Source: Diplocarpon mali (taxonomy: Eukaryota > Ascomycota > Leotiomycetes > Helotiales > Drepanopezizaceae). Taken from it: a stretch of 33,542 nucleotides of DNA. The stretch's first letter is position 1, and each line of letters opens with the position of its first letter. Below are positions 21,375-32,117 of this stretch, in pieces. Both the position numbers and the translations under genes were made by a program. The stretch spans positions 1 to 33,542 of the forward strand of contig JAENRP010000409.1 in assembly GCA_024741835.1 (NCBI GenBank), in the 5' to 3' direction. The notes beneath the pieces were generated by a model. The model had not been told where the DNA came from, searched no databases, and saw only the letters and a list, made by a program, of their open reading frames with translations.

Positions 21375-22776
21375 ATGAAATCTTTGGCGCGGCCATTGCG
21401 GCCATCCTGCACTAGGGTATCTCAGATTCGGCCCATGTCGCGATACCTCGCACAATCTGCCAGCTTTCCCAGTCATCCGTCGCCGTCGCAAAAGTGGTCG
21501 CACCCGCCAAGCCCGATCAATATCGCCGACGACGAGGTCGCAAGCCTCGCAGGCAAGCCGTTGCATCCTCCCAGCTTAGCGGACTTGGTGAAGTATACAG
21601 GCTCTTTCCAGCTTCTCTCAACCATTTACTGATCTCTCTGTCTCTAGACAAGGACGCCCACCGCTTTGCGAAGACGCGCTATTCGCATCAGCTAACTTCA
21701 CCCTCTCCCTCCTCCCTATACGCCTGGCGCACCGAATACAAGCCCTACGCAATCTTCCTTTTATCGTAGTCTCCAATCCAAACATATCCGCTATCTACAA
21801 CAACTACCTGCATTCATTGTCGACCCTACTGCCTTATAAGTCCAAAATCATTTCCACCCTCGAAGAAGAAGTTCGGTTTACGAATGTGCTGACTGACTTG
21901 GTCCATACGCACTCGCACACCATACCTACACTTGCCCGAGGCTTCTTGGAGTGTAGGAAATACATAAAGCCGAAAGAGGTCACCCGGTTTCTGGACGAGC
22001 ATCTGCGAGCAAGAATCGGAACGAGATTGATCGCAGAACAACACATCGCACTCCACACATCCTCACAACCGCACCAAGATCCGAACAACAGTGTTCCGGA
22101 AGCAGATCCGATGTCGTCATACATTGGGGTTATTGATACGGCTTTACAACCCGCTGCTATAATCAATTCGTGTGGGAATTGGGTCTCGGATATTTGCGAA
22201 TTGAAGTACGGGAGACGGCCAACATGGATCATTGACGGAGAGCCAAATGTGGCTTTTGCTTTCGTGCCCGTGCATCTGGACTACATCATGACGGAGCTCC
22301 TGAAAAACGCGTTCAGGGCGACTGTGGAGGCCGAGTCGAAGGAGCCAGTTGTTATCACGATTGCTGCCGAACCCGAATCCCGGCCGGTCATTGCATCAGA
22401 AAGCAGAACTGACACCCCTGTCGATGATGATGCGCCCATTCGCCCTTTTGAGGATGCTGCTCCAGGAGTCACGATTCGAATTCGGGATCACGGTGGCGGA
22501 ATTAGTCCTGAGGTCTTACCCGATATCTGGTCCTACTCCTTCACTACTTTCTCTGATGATGATTTGCCTGGAGGGAGTGGGGGTATGGACGTGTTAAATG
22601 CGCTCTCAGGTGCTGGTGGTGGGGCAGGAAGCTCAATTGCAGGATTGGGGTATGGGCTGCCACTTGGAAGGGCTTACGCAGAGTATTTTGGCGGCGGCAT
22701 AGCTGTCCAGAGTCTATATGGTTGGGGAACAGATGTTTATCTCAGACTGAAGGGCCTTGGGAAACCTAAGAGTTGA
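21375..22776 (+). CDS. Mitochondrial branched-chain ketoacid/pyruvate dehydrogenase kinase
   Basis: Protein kinase with a GHKL-type ATPase fold that phosphorylates the E1-alpha subunit of an alpha-ketoacid dehydrogenase complex in the mitochondrial matrix. It resembles BCKDK more than PDK. Two exons: 21375-21592 and 21648-22776, total 1347 nt (448 residues). The first 50 residues are rich in Arg/Ser/Pro and lack acidic residues until the ADDE stretch, as expected of a mitochondrial targeting peptide. The N-terminal regulatory domain includes QALRNLPFIVVSNP and HSHTIPTLARGFLECRKYI. The ATP site is intact: N-box ELLKNAFRATVE at 289, G1 DHGGGIS at 353, G2 GLGYGLPLGRAYAEYFGG at 405, and the final GTDVYLRL. 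A Gly/Ser-rich loop (GGSGG, GAGGGAG) lies in the ATP-lid region. An upstream ATG at 21367 opens a 3-codon uORF. Confidence 0.94.
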
Positions 22777-23047
22777 GAGCCATTACAGGCATATATAAAG
22801 ACCATGATCCTACTTGTCTTCCTCCATTATATAGAGAGATACTATCCTCAGATCGACTTTCACCTACTACTTTGTTGCGCCGTGAGGAGCCTAAGGCTCT
22901 AAAGATCGGCTTCTATAATCATCTCTTAAAGTGGCCAAGGATCAACCAAATATATAAGGAGCTCAGATATATAGCTGTCGTGCTGTATTTAGAGGTTGAT
23001 TCCTAGTGGTGGCAGAAGCTTGTAAAATTCTAATTTAACTATATATC
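22777..23047. other. Edge of the AT-rich block
   Basis: Composition shifts towards A/T within a few tens of bases after the kinase stop codon. TATATA motifs become frequent. The 77-codon frame 22773-23006 has no motif. Part of this must be the kinase 3' UTR. No clear target-site duplication for the downstream retroelement is visible here. Confidence 0.55.
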
Positions 23048-23407
23048 TATGACGGCACAGAACCGCCGAAGTGCGAGATCAAGTATAGGAGCAAGAAGTG
23101 GTGCAAAAGGCGTATTCTATAGGTCTAATATATAATACGAAAGAAACGAAGAAGTTAGAGAACCCTCCTTAAGGGAGAGCCCTTCTTCCTTATATATATA
23201 AGTAGCTAGAAGCTCTTTGTCCGTTTACGTAATATTATATAAGAATATCCTTTTATACCTTTAAGATCGATTCGAGGTAACCCTACCTTAATCGAGATTG
23301 CGAAACCTTAAAACGCCGTACTTTAAGATAATTGTAAATAACCCTAGGATACGGTTGTTATACTACCTCTCCCCTTTTGAAAGAGCTTGCCCTTAAGCTT
23401 ATTAATA
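23048..23407 (+). repeat. 5' LTR of the chromovirus
   Basis: Aligns with 31940-32297 along its whole length. The first 75 bp (from CACAGAACCGCC to GCAAAAGGCGTATTCTATAGG) are almost identical between the copies. The rest differs mainly by transitions plus small length changes. The terminal TG is now TA here (23048-23049), while the 3' copy still has TG. The right end is placed at TTAATA, just before AG-TGG of the presumed primer-binding site, with an uncertainty of about 5 bp. Confidence 0.85.
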
Positions 23408-23735
23408 AGTGGTAATAATATCCTATAGTAATTGTAGCATGGAGGTTCTCTGATAGTAAACTTAATAGTTAACTAGAAGAGGGTACGAAGAAGTATAAGG
23501 TGCAAGCGACGATATAAGATATCTTGATTTTATAAGAGCTCTTTAATTAAGAGCTATTTAAGGTAAGCGGGCTTCTTAGCGAAGCCGCTAAGTTATATAG
23601 CAAGCTATATAATATATTATATATAATAAATTATATGATAAATCATATAATAAATATATAATAAGCGTACTTGCAATATACCCCTTTAGGAAGACCTTTA
23701 AAGGTATTCGCTAGCAATATACATAATATTATAAC

Positions 23736-23890
23736 TGTTGGTACGCAGATTCCTATGCTATACAGCTGTACCATATGCGATATAAGGGGTTTTATATATA
23801 TTTCGGACGGCTGTTCAGCCGAAGGACTTCGGAAGGATATTCATATACGGCGAGGAGGGACTATAAGAGGGAGGACATTTAAAGGTATAA
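23736..23890 (+). repeat. Possible nested solo-LTR fragment
   Basis: Starts with TGTTGG, contains the palindromes TACAGCTGTA (23761-23770) and CGGCTGTTCAGCCG (23808-23821), and a TATAAG box (23862-23867). This layout resembles an LTR promoter. It keeps CA/TG dinucleotides that are rare around it. The right boundary is not visible and no duplicated partner exists in the window, so this is a hypothesis. Confidence 0.3.
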
Positions 23891-24234
23891 AGGTACTATC
23901 TCAATTATATAGAGATAGTATTAAGATGGGTGATATAGCTATTACTCTGATATATTATCATATGACCCTACTGCTTAGTCAGTAGGATATTGATACGTAT
24001 ATAGCTATAGGGAAGAAAGGGGTAACCTTCCTTCTTTAACTCTTATTAATATATCGACTATCGACCTTTAGAAGTTTCTATTACCTACTGCGCCGACTCA
24101 CTTAAGCTTAATAGGTTATAAGCCTTGACTAGACTGATAATAGATTATTAACTTCCTTTAGAAAGCACTTACGCTGCAACTATTAGTAGGAAGTTGAACA
24201 AGACTTATAATAAAAGGCGAGCAATCGGCGAATA

Positions 24235-24371
24235 GAAGGTATGATTCCCTATTTAGCTAACCTGTATTACAAAAGGTGTGATTCCTTGCTTTATAACCCT
24301 TTGGTACTGCAAGAGGTATAATTCCTTACTTTACTATATTTCGTAAGAGGTATGATTCCTTACATTATAGC
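24235..24371. repeat. Imperfect tandem repeat, about 36-40 bp period
   Basis: Four copies of a core close to AAGAGGTATGATTCCTTACTT, starting at about 24235, 24271, 24311 and 24345. The spacers between cores are AT-rich and vary in length by a few bases. The copies differ mainly by A/G and C/T changes. It lies within the leader of the retroelement. Confidence 0.8.
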
Positions 24372-25149
24372 TTAAAAACCCTTTTCGATAAGAGGACTTC
24401 CTTCCTATTTAATACTTTTATAACACCTGCTATTTAATCATTTTAACCTTTCGATAGGAGGAGTGCCTTTAACTATTTAATTTATTTGATTTTAATATAA
24501 TTCTATTCGAAATAGCAATAGCTTCCGATTCCGATCGAAATACTAGACCTAAAGACCTCTGTCATAGCACGGTTGTATCATGGTCGCAACAGAACTGTCA
24601 GAGCAGGTGCAATGGAGACAGTAGTGCAACTAGAGGCAAAATAGATTAGTGCAATAGATACGCCGCACCTTTACTATACCTTTCCTTTAATAGATAGAAT
24701 ATGACTTATTAGTAGAAATCGACTTCTAAGAGTCGTAGGCTAAGGAGAGTATATTAAAAGGAAGGCTTCCTACTTTATATATACTCTTTAGCTTTGAATT
24801 CTATACGATTTAGTAGCCTTGATTTTAATGACTTTATCGACTTATGCCTTAATTTCGCTATTATATAATTTAAAGCTTATACCCCTTCCGGCCTTATAAG
24901 GCGATATAATATACCTAGCAGAGGACTAGTACCCCCTTAGAGACCCTTCTTCTAACTAACTCTTATAATACGCAGAAGCAATTTAAAGAACGGCCTTGAC
25001 GTTCGGTCCCTTTTTAAACTTAAGAATCGAAAGAAGAGCTAGTAGACTTAGCTAGAATAACTATTAATAGTCAGTAGCTCTTAGCTGACTTTAAAAGAAA
25101 TTGTAGAATCTATAAGTTAAGGCATTTCCTGACTATAGCCCTTAGTAGG

Positions 25150-26760
25150 ATAAAAACATTATATAAGGACCTTTTACTTTAGGAGAATCAACCCTAAGAT
25201 AATAACGCTAGCACCTCTTGAGTTAAGCAACCTTTCAATTAGAGAGGATACCCTTTAAAACCCTGCAGAAGACGAATCTCCTATACCGGCCGACTCTGCT
25301 AGCGAGCCTCGACCAGCCTCCTCTTTAAAACGAACCTTATATAATATAGAAGATATATCAACCTCCTTTAAATAAGAAGCCTTAATCCGACCTATCTCTT
25401 ATACTAATATAAAGGCTAAGAGAGACGACTTCTTTATATTACTAAGGTTCTGAACTAAGGTAGGCAAAAGATCTATTATATATAAGGATCGACTAGTAGT
25501 AGAAGAACGCTTAATAGAATACTACTACTAATATATTAAATAATAAGATTCGGTAGTTTAGAATTTTTATAATTATATTTAAAAGATAGAAGAAGCGATT
25601 GTACCTATAACTATGCAATTGCAAGAAGAGCTTAAAACGACTTAAGAGACTAGTATATATTAGAAGAACTTAGCAGAAGAGTAATAATATACAAACTTAG
25701 TCAGCTAGCCGGCTACCCTTACTTTATAAAGCCGACCTCTCTTTGAAAATCCCTATAAAGATCCCCTTACCGCCTAGCTTAGATAGCCTATCGAAAGGGA
25801 ACCCTACTCTAATACCCCTGACTTCGGAGGATAGAATCGAACCTTTAAACCTAGTCGCCGGGTTTGCCTAGCAAAGATCAAGGATCCGAACCCCTTCTTA
25901 AGTAAAGGGGATATAAAGGTCGAGGACTAGATCTTTAATATATAGTAGAAGATAAAGGTTAATTATATAGAGTTCCTTAACGAATCAATTGCCTTAGTAT
26001 ATACTGCTAGTTTGATAATAAGGGATACTTAAAGCTTAATCTAAGATCGGCTTATAAAAGGATCTATTAGATAAATCGAAACGGCTGTGTAGCTGTTTTA
26101 AATCTTATAAAGGGCCTATAGAATCAGTAAAGAAATCGAGCGATAGATAGCTAAAGACGATTAGATAAAGCTCAAATAGGGAAATACCCCTTTTATAGCC
26201 TTTTAGGCCGACTTCTACAAATTAGCTTTTAAACTAGGGAAGTCGACTAATAACTAATATAAGGCGCTTTAAGATAAGGTAAAAGTGTCTTTGCTAAAGC
26301 AACTCTCCGACCGGAAGTTCGACTACCCTAGAGACTTGGCCGAATGGTTTATAGATAAGGAGAACCGATAACTCCGCCTCTTACTATAACGCTCTAATCG
26401 AAACGAGTATTAGACTAAAACTTCCAACCGGCCCTCCTCTACCTCTTAACAAATAGGACCCGTACGCTACAAATAAGCCCTAAGCTATCTTTAAAAGGAA
26501 TTAAATACTACCCTTAGACCTTTAGGACCTAGAGATAATAAACGCGCCCCTTACAACCGAACCCTAAAGACTAACGACACTTACTATAAGTATAGATAAA
26601 AAGGGCACTATAGCTAAGACTGCTTTAAATAATATAAGATTATACTAGTAGAGAAAGACTGCGATAAACTAAAGAATAACGCTAAGATAATAGATAATAT
26701 AAAGGAATTAGGAAACGAATTGCTTTAGGATTTCAAATATCACTCCTAAAGCGCAACCGA
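25150..26760 (+). pseudogene. gag of the chromovirus, RIP-inactivated
   Basis: Frame 2 (codons starting at 25922, 26582 and so on) stays in register for about 1.5 kb and is broken almost only by TAA/TAG. A Pro/Ser-rich N-terminal part (about 25260-25330) is followed by KIKDPNPF near 25890. The typical gag core follows: V-E-D-[stop]-I-F, KVNYIEFLNESIALVYTASL, and FYKLAFKLGKST, ending at RKFDYPRDLAEWFIDKENR (about 26365). The nucleocapsid knuckle of the CX2CX4HX4C type lies at 26582-26623. Its first two Cys codons read TAC and TAT, while the His and last Cys are intact. The start codon is not identifiable. Changes are listed only as seen; no ancestral protein is reconstructed. Confidence 0.82.
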
Positions 26761-29700
26761 CACTAGGAATCGGTCGACCTATTTAAGCTAATTAGAGGCT
26801 AGCAATTTATAACCTAGTGCCGACTTTATTAGAAAGGGCGCTATACTGACCTAATAATTCTAATAGACTGCGGGACTAACGCCTTAGGAATTATCAATTA
26901 TAAGATACTCCCCTCTTTAACTATATAGCTAAAGCTATTAACTTACTACCTTAAAAGACCGATCCCCTTGTAAGGATTTGATAGACAACTTAGCGAGGCT
27001 ATTTAATAGGTTATATAAATAGATATTACAATTGATAAATACGACTTTAAAGGATAGTTCTTTTTAGCCGCTGACTTAAGCTTGTATGATATAATCTTAA
27101 GTCGCAAGTGGCTAGCCGAATAAGATATAATTATTAATTGCAAGAGGAAGAAGCTATATTAGCCTAACGTTTATTAATTAGATTAATAGGACGCCGACTA
27201 GAGGGACTAGCGATAGCTTAATAAGACTAGCATCCTTAGACCGCCGAAAGCTCTTAAAGACCTCCCGACTAAGTCTAAGAATATGCTAATATAGGACTTC
27301 GATACCTGCCTAGCTAATTACAAACGATAAAAAGAGGAACTTAATATTAATACCCTTTAATTAATAAGTATAAATATATCGATAATCTTAAGACTAGCCT
27401 TTAGAGTTAGCCTCTATTAGACTAATATTGAGATTAGGTTAGTTACGCTTATAGAACTAAATTACCTCTTTAAAAAAAGAGATAGGAGAACCCCTTATAT
27501 CTAAACTCGATATAAAGCTATTATTCGCCTATTAGACTTAGGAATAGACTAGACCTCGATTTATATAATAGAAGAGGAAGAACCTAACGCGCTTAGTAAA
27601 TATAACGCTCTAGGACCTTAGGAGGCCTATAAGTTACGCGCTAAGTTACCACCTTTCCTCTACAACCTAGCTATATACTTCTTTAAAAGCGCCGCGAATA
27701 TGCTACCTCTATTGCAGCTAATCAATCATAAGATCGAGTTCGAAGGACTACTACTAATAATAAAAACCGCCTACTTATATAAAATAAGTAAGCTTAAACT
27801 TAAGAAGATAAGGGAATACCTTATAGACAATTTAAAGAAGGGATTTATATAACTGTTTAATACTGCCTTCTTATTACCTATCCTATTTATAAAGAAACCT
27901 AAAGGCGGCCTGCGGTTCTACATTAACTATTAAAAGTTAAATAGACTTATTAAAAAAGACTAGTACCCTCTCCCTTTAATTATAAAAACCCTCGACCGAC
28001 TTAAGAATATAACGCTCTTTATAAAGCTCGATATCTGCTATGCGTTCTATTATATCTTAATAGACCTTGACTTTATAATATAGGCAGCCTTTAAGATAAG
28101 GTATAGCTCTTTCGAACCGGTAGTACTCCCTTTTAGACTATGCAATAGCCTAGCTACCTTTTAGCAGTATATTAATACCGTTCTAATAGAATACTTAAAC
28201 GACTTCTACTTTATATATATTAATAATATCTTAATCTTCTTAAAAACTAAAGAAAAGCACTGATAATATATTAGATAGGTTTTAGAAAGACTATACGAGG
28301 CTGGCCTATAGGTCGATATTAAGAAGTGCGAATTTAAAGTCATTAGCACTAGATTCCTAAGGTTTATTATCACTAATTAAAGAGTGTAGGTCGACCTTGC
28401 TAAGGTCAAAGTTATTAAAGAATAGACCCTCCTATTGATAAAGAAATAAGTGCAGTTGTTCTTAGGATTCTGCAACTTCTACTAAAGATTTATTAAAGCC
28501 TATAGTCGAATTGCGCATTCCCTTAATTAGCTGATGATAAAGGAGACTAGCCTGACGTTTATCCTAACTGAGGAATAATAAGACGCATTTAAATAATTAA
28601 AGAAGCGGCTGCTAAACGCGCCTACCTTGCTATACTTTAAAAACCATCGACTAACGAGGATCGAAACCGACTGCTTAGACCTAGTAGCGGCCAGAGTACT
28701 TAGCTAAAAAGATAAGGACGATAAATAATAGCACTTTATCGCCTTCTTCTTTAAAGGATTGCAGAATGCGGAATCATATTACAAAATCTATAATAAAGAG
28801 ATACTAGCAGTTATACTAGCTTTAAAAGAATAGGACGCAGAGTTATAAAGTATATTAAGCTTCTTAATAATTACCGATTATAAGGCTTTAGAGTACTTTA
28901 GAATTAAAAAAATCCTTAATAAATAATAAATCTAATAAATGGACATACTCTTAAGATATAATTACTAGATTACCTATCGCCTTAGAAAGGAGAATACAAT
29001 AGCTGATATACTATTAAGGAAAGACGAACTCACGCCTACTTAGAAAGCTATAAGAGAAGCCGAGAGGACCTATTAGCTTCTTAACCTAGCTAGTATTATT
29101 TAGGATCGTCTTATAATAGCTCCAGTCGACCTTATAATACCTAAGGAACGCTCTTCTATTAATAATTTCCGAATAATAAAAGAAGTCCTTAACGCTAACT
29201 GAACCTATAAGTTATTGCAATTAAAGCAAGAGAAAGCTACTAGAAAAGAGACTCCTTAGACCCTATTAAAGGACGGACTACTCTTATACAATAGAAGGCT
29301 AGTAGTTCCTAAAGAACTGGATAATCTCTGCACCTGCTTACTTTGCCAAATCTATAATAGTATATCAATAGCTTACCCTAATAGAACTAAGACTATATAG
29401 TTCCTTTAATACTACTACTAATGGCCTATATACTACTGCGATATAAAGAGGTATATTGCTAACTATTATAACTGCCGATGTTTATATAAACCTTAAGATA
29501 AGACGCCAGGACTCTTTAAACTACTGCCTATCCCTTTATATATATAGGACGACCTATTTATAGATTTTCATACTCTTAGATTAATTAGCAATAGCTGCAA
29601 TACTATATTTATTATAATTGATTAACTCTTTAAGCGGCATATCTGCCTATTAATAATAAAGAAAGCTACTGCGCGGACCGCCGCCTCCCTGTTTTACTAA

Positions 29701-30840
29701 TATATCTAAAGGTTTAAAGGGAGCCCTCTTACTATTACTAGCGACCGAGGACCTTAGTTTATCTCCGACTTTATAAACGAGCTATTGACGCTAGCGTAGG
29801 TTAAGCTCTAGCTATCGACCTTTAAATACGCTTAAATGGATAGATAGATTAAGATTATTAATTAGATAATTAATATATAACTATGCCCTTTTATTAACTA
29901 CTTCTAAGATGATTAGGCCGACTTACTCCCTACTATAGATGCTGCTAGCGCCGCTTGCCTAAACGAGTTAATTAGCCTCTCTCTTTTTATAGTCGATTAT
30001 AGCTATAAACCCTGCTTGGATTTTAACTAGACTACTTATACTACTAAGCACTTAAACCCTTAAGAGAAGCTAAATAGGGAAGAAGCGCAAGCATAGGCCT
30101 AAAGAATCGATAAAGCAGTCCAGTTTACCTAAGAATCTATACTAGTAGCTTAAGAGAGATAATCCAAATAAGCAAATAAAAAGCGACGCTAACCCGACTT
30201 TGGCCTAAGAGACCTAATATATATTATAAAGAGAGCTTGGAAAATAGACCGACCCTTTGATAAGCTCGACTTCCCTATTATAGGCCCCTTTAAAATCATT
30301 AGTCTAGTCTACTACTCTTATAAGGTAGACCTACCCCTATCCTATCGAATATATAATATCTTCTACGCCGATAGATTAAGAAAAGCCGCTAATAATCCTT
30401 TACCTAAGCAGATCAACCTGCTAGCAGAACCTATTATTATTAATACCTATTTAAAATAGGAAGTCGATCAAATCTTAGCGTTTGATATATAGTAAAAGCA
30501 ACTCTATTATAAAGTCAGCTAGGTAGGATAGGATCCCGACGATTAATAGTACCCTGCTAGCAACTTTAAAAACGCGGCTATATTACTTAAGAAGTTCCAC
30601 TCTAACTACTTTAATGCTCCTAGGCCCTTAGCGAGATTATAGACCTAGTTAGAAGCCGCCTCTAAAGACGAACTCGACTTAGACCACTTATTAGATAATG
30701 CCCTTAAGAATAAAGGTCATTACCAAACGCGCTAGCAATAATAGTAGATACCCTTACGACTATTCAACCTTAATAGAGACTAGGAATAAAGCGCTAGACG
30801 CCGACGCACCTATTTAGAACGTATGATAAAGACCACCCTC
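26740..30840 (+). pseudogene. pol of the chromovirus (PR-RT-RH-IN-chromodomain), RIP-inactivated
   Basis: A single frame (frame 1) can be followed for about 4 kb with no net frameshift. Protease: ILIDCGTNA at 26857. Reverse transcriptase: FIKKPKGGLRFYINY around 27888-27932 and YPLPLI near 27964. The catalytic YxDD box reads YINN at 28216-28227, through G-to-A. RNase H: ITDYKALEYF near 28870-28900. Integrase zinc-finger region: about 29340-29480, ending YNCRCLYKP. Integrase core: DFHTL near 29560 and TSDRGP-[stop]-FIS near 29740; the position expected for the catalytic Glu now reads Lys. C-terminal chromodomain: EVDQILAF (30460), LYYKVS, and YPASNFKNAAILLKKFH (to about 30600). Frame 1 is -1 relative to gag, as expected if pol was made by ribosomal frameshifting, although an old indel is an alternative. 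Confidence 0.9.
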
Positions 30841-31022
30841 CTTTTAAACTGTTCTTATGATTTACCGCCTTACTACTTGCTATTCTTTACTATTCTATTC
30901 CTTTGTTCTCTATTTTACGCTAGTACTTTTGCTTAGATCTATTTCCTTATAAATACTTCTCCTTCCTACCACCTTCGCTTTGCTTTTACAAATTAATTAA
31001 CTCGCTCTTCTAACCTACCGCC

Positions 31023-32117
31023 TTACTGCTATATATTACATTATCGAACTAAACTACTTGGCCAACTATTACTATAAGCGAACTAACAAATAACCCCCTT
31101 CTCTCTAATAATAAGACCACTACGCCTGCTATCGCGCTTACCGACTCCTTTAATATATAAGACGACTCTATAATCGGTATTAACGACGCAATAGCATTTC
31201 TAATAGAGGTAGACCCTATATAAGCCGCCCTTGCCTAATAAGTAATAGATAACTAACCTACTACGCTTATTAGAATAGAGTAAGCAGATTTCTAATTGCT
31301 ATCCGCAAGTGATATAAATAGCAACTCTAACGACTTTGACAATAATAAAGACGTCGAGCCTACTGCCTTACCGTTGCTAATACCACTCTTAGTAGATGAT
31401 GAAATAAACGAACCTACTGCCTCGCCGACGCCGACCCCGACCCCTTTCCTATTTAGAAATAGCGCTACTCTTAGTAAAAAGGTCCCTCTTAACTAGCTTT
31501 ATAATAAGTTAGAGAATGAGAATAATAAAGATAACCGACCTATACCTATTAAGACAAAGAGGGATAGTATATTAATAAAGAGGAAAGACAGTACGATAAT
31601 TAAGGAATTACAATCTAGTAAGTTAAGACTCTTAAGAAATAACCTTCGGAAATAGCTATAATAAAACATCTTCGACTAAGGCGAGACGTAGGTCAACTTA
31701 AGGCCTGCTAGATTTAAAGCGTCTGAATAGCGCATTTAGAAGACGGTTATAAAAGCTGCGCAAAGTAAGAAACGCCTGCCTGCTAATATTAATAAAGTGG
31801 TTATAAAGATCGAGGCTAAAGGAGGAACCTTTATACAAGGTAAATATATAGTCTTTATCATACTATTTAAGGCAGTCGAGTTCAATCGCCTTTATAACAA
31901 TATCGATAACCAATCGCGCGAATTGAAAACCCTGCGAGCTGTAACAACACAGAACCGCCAAAGTGCGAGATCAAGTATAAGAGCAAGAAGTGGTGCAAAA
32001 GGCGTATTCTATAGGTTTAATACAAAGGAAACGAAGAAGTTAAAGAGCCCTCCCTATAAGAGAGCCCTTCTCCCTTATATACATCAGCAGCTTAAGGCTC
32101 TTTGCCTATTTATATAA
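31023..32117 (+). pseudogene. Third reading frame downstream of pol, unknown function
   Basis: Frame 0 can be followed from about 31023 into the 3' LTR, ending with TAA at 32115-32117. The breaks are again mostly TAA/TAG, in places where Gln/Trp would fit. The visible peptide has an acidic Asn/Asp part (ASDINSNSNDFDNNKD near 31303), a Pro/Thr stretch (PTASPTPTPTPF), a basic part (KTKRDSILIKRK, and SKKRLPANINK), a possible coiled coil (NNIDNQSRELKTLRAV) and an Arg/Ser-rich end. I recognise no family. It could be an additional ORF of the element, a captured host fragment, or the tail of another transposon inserted there. The start codon is unclear. Confidence 0.5.

Larger units (their letters stand above)
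23408..25150. other. Long leader between 5' LTR and gag, with islands and repeats
   Basis: About 1.7 kb with no conserved reading frame, long for the untranslated leader of a Ty3/gypsy element. It contains a patch that keeps more G/C and CpA (about 23736-23890) with the palindrome CGGCTGTTCAGCCG, an imperfect tandem repeat (24235-24371), and a second CpA-retaining island (24558-24655). The leader may be enlarged by one or more nested insertions. Confidence 0.6.

Noticed and set aside
23671..23985. 104-codon ORF in the AT-rich block
   Set aside because: It lies across the LTR-like patch, with no domain and composition dictated by AT-rich sequence.
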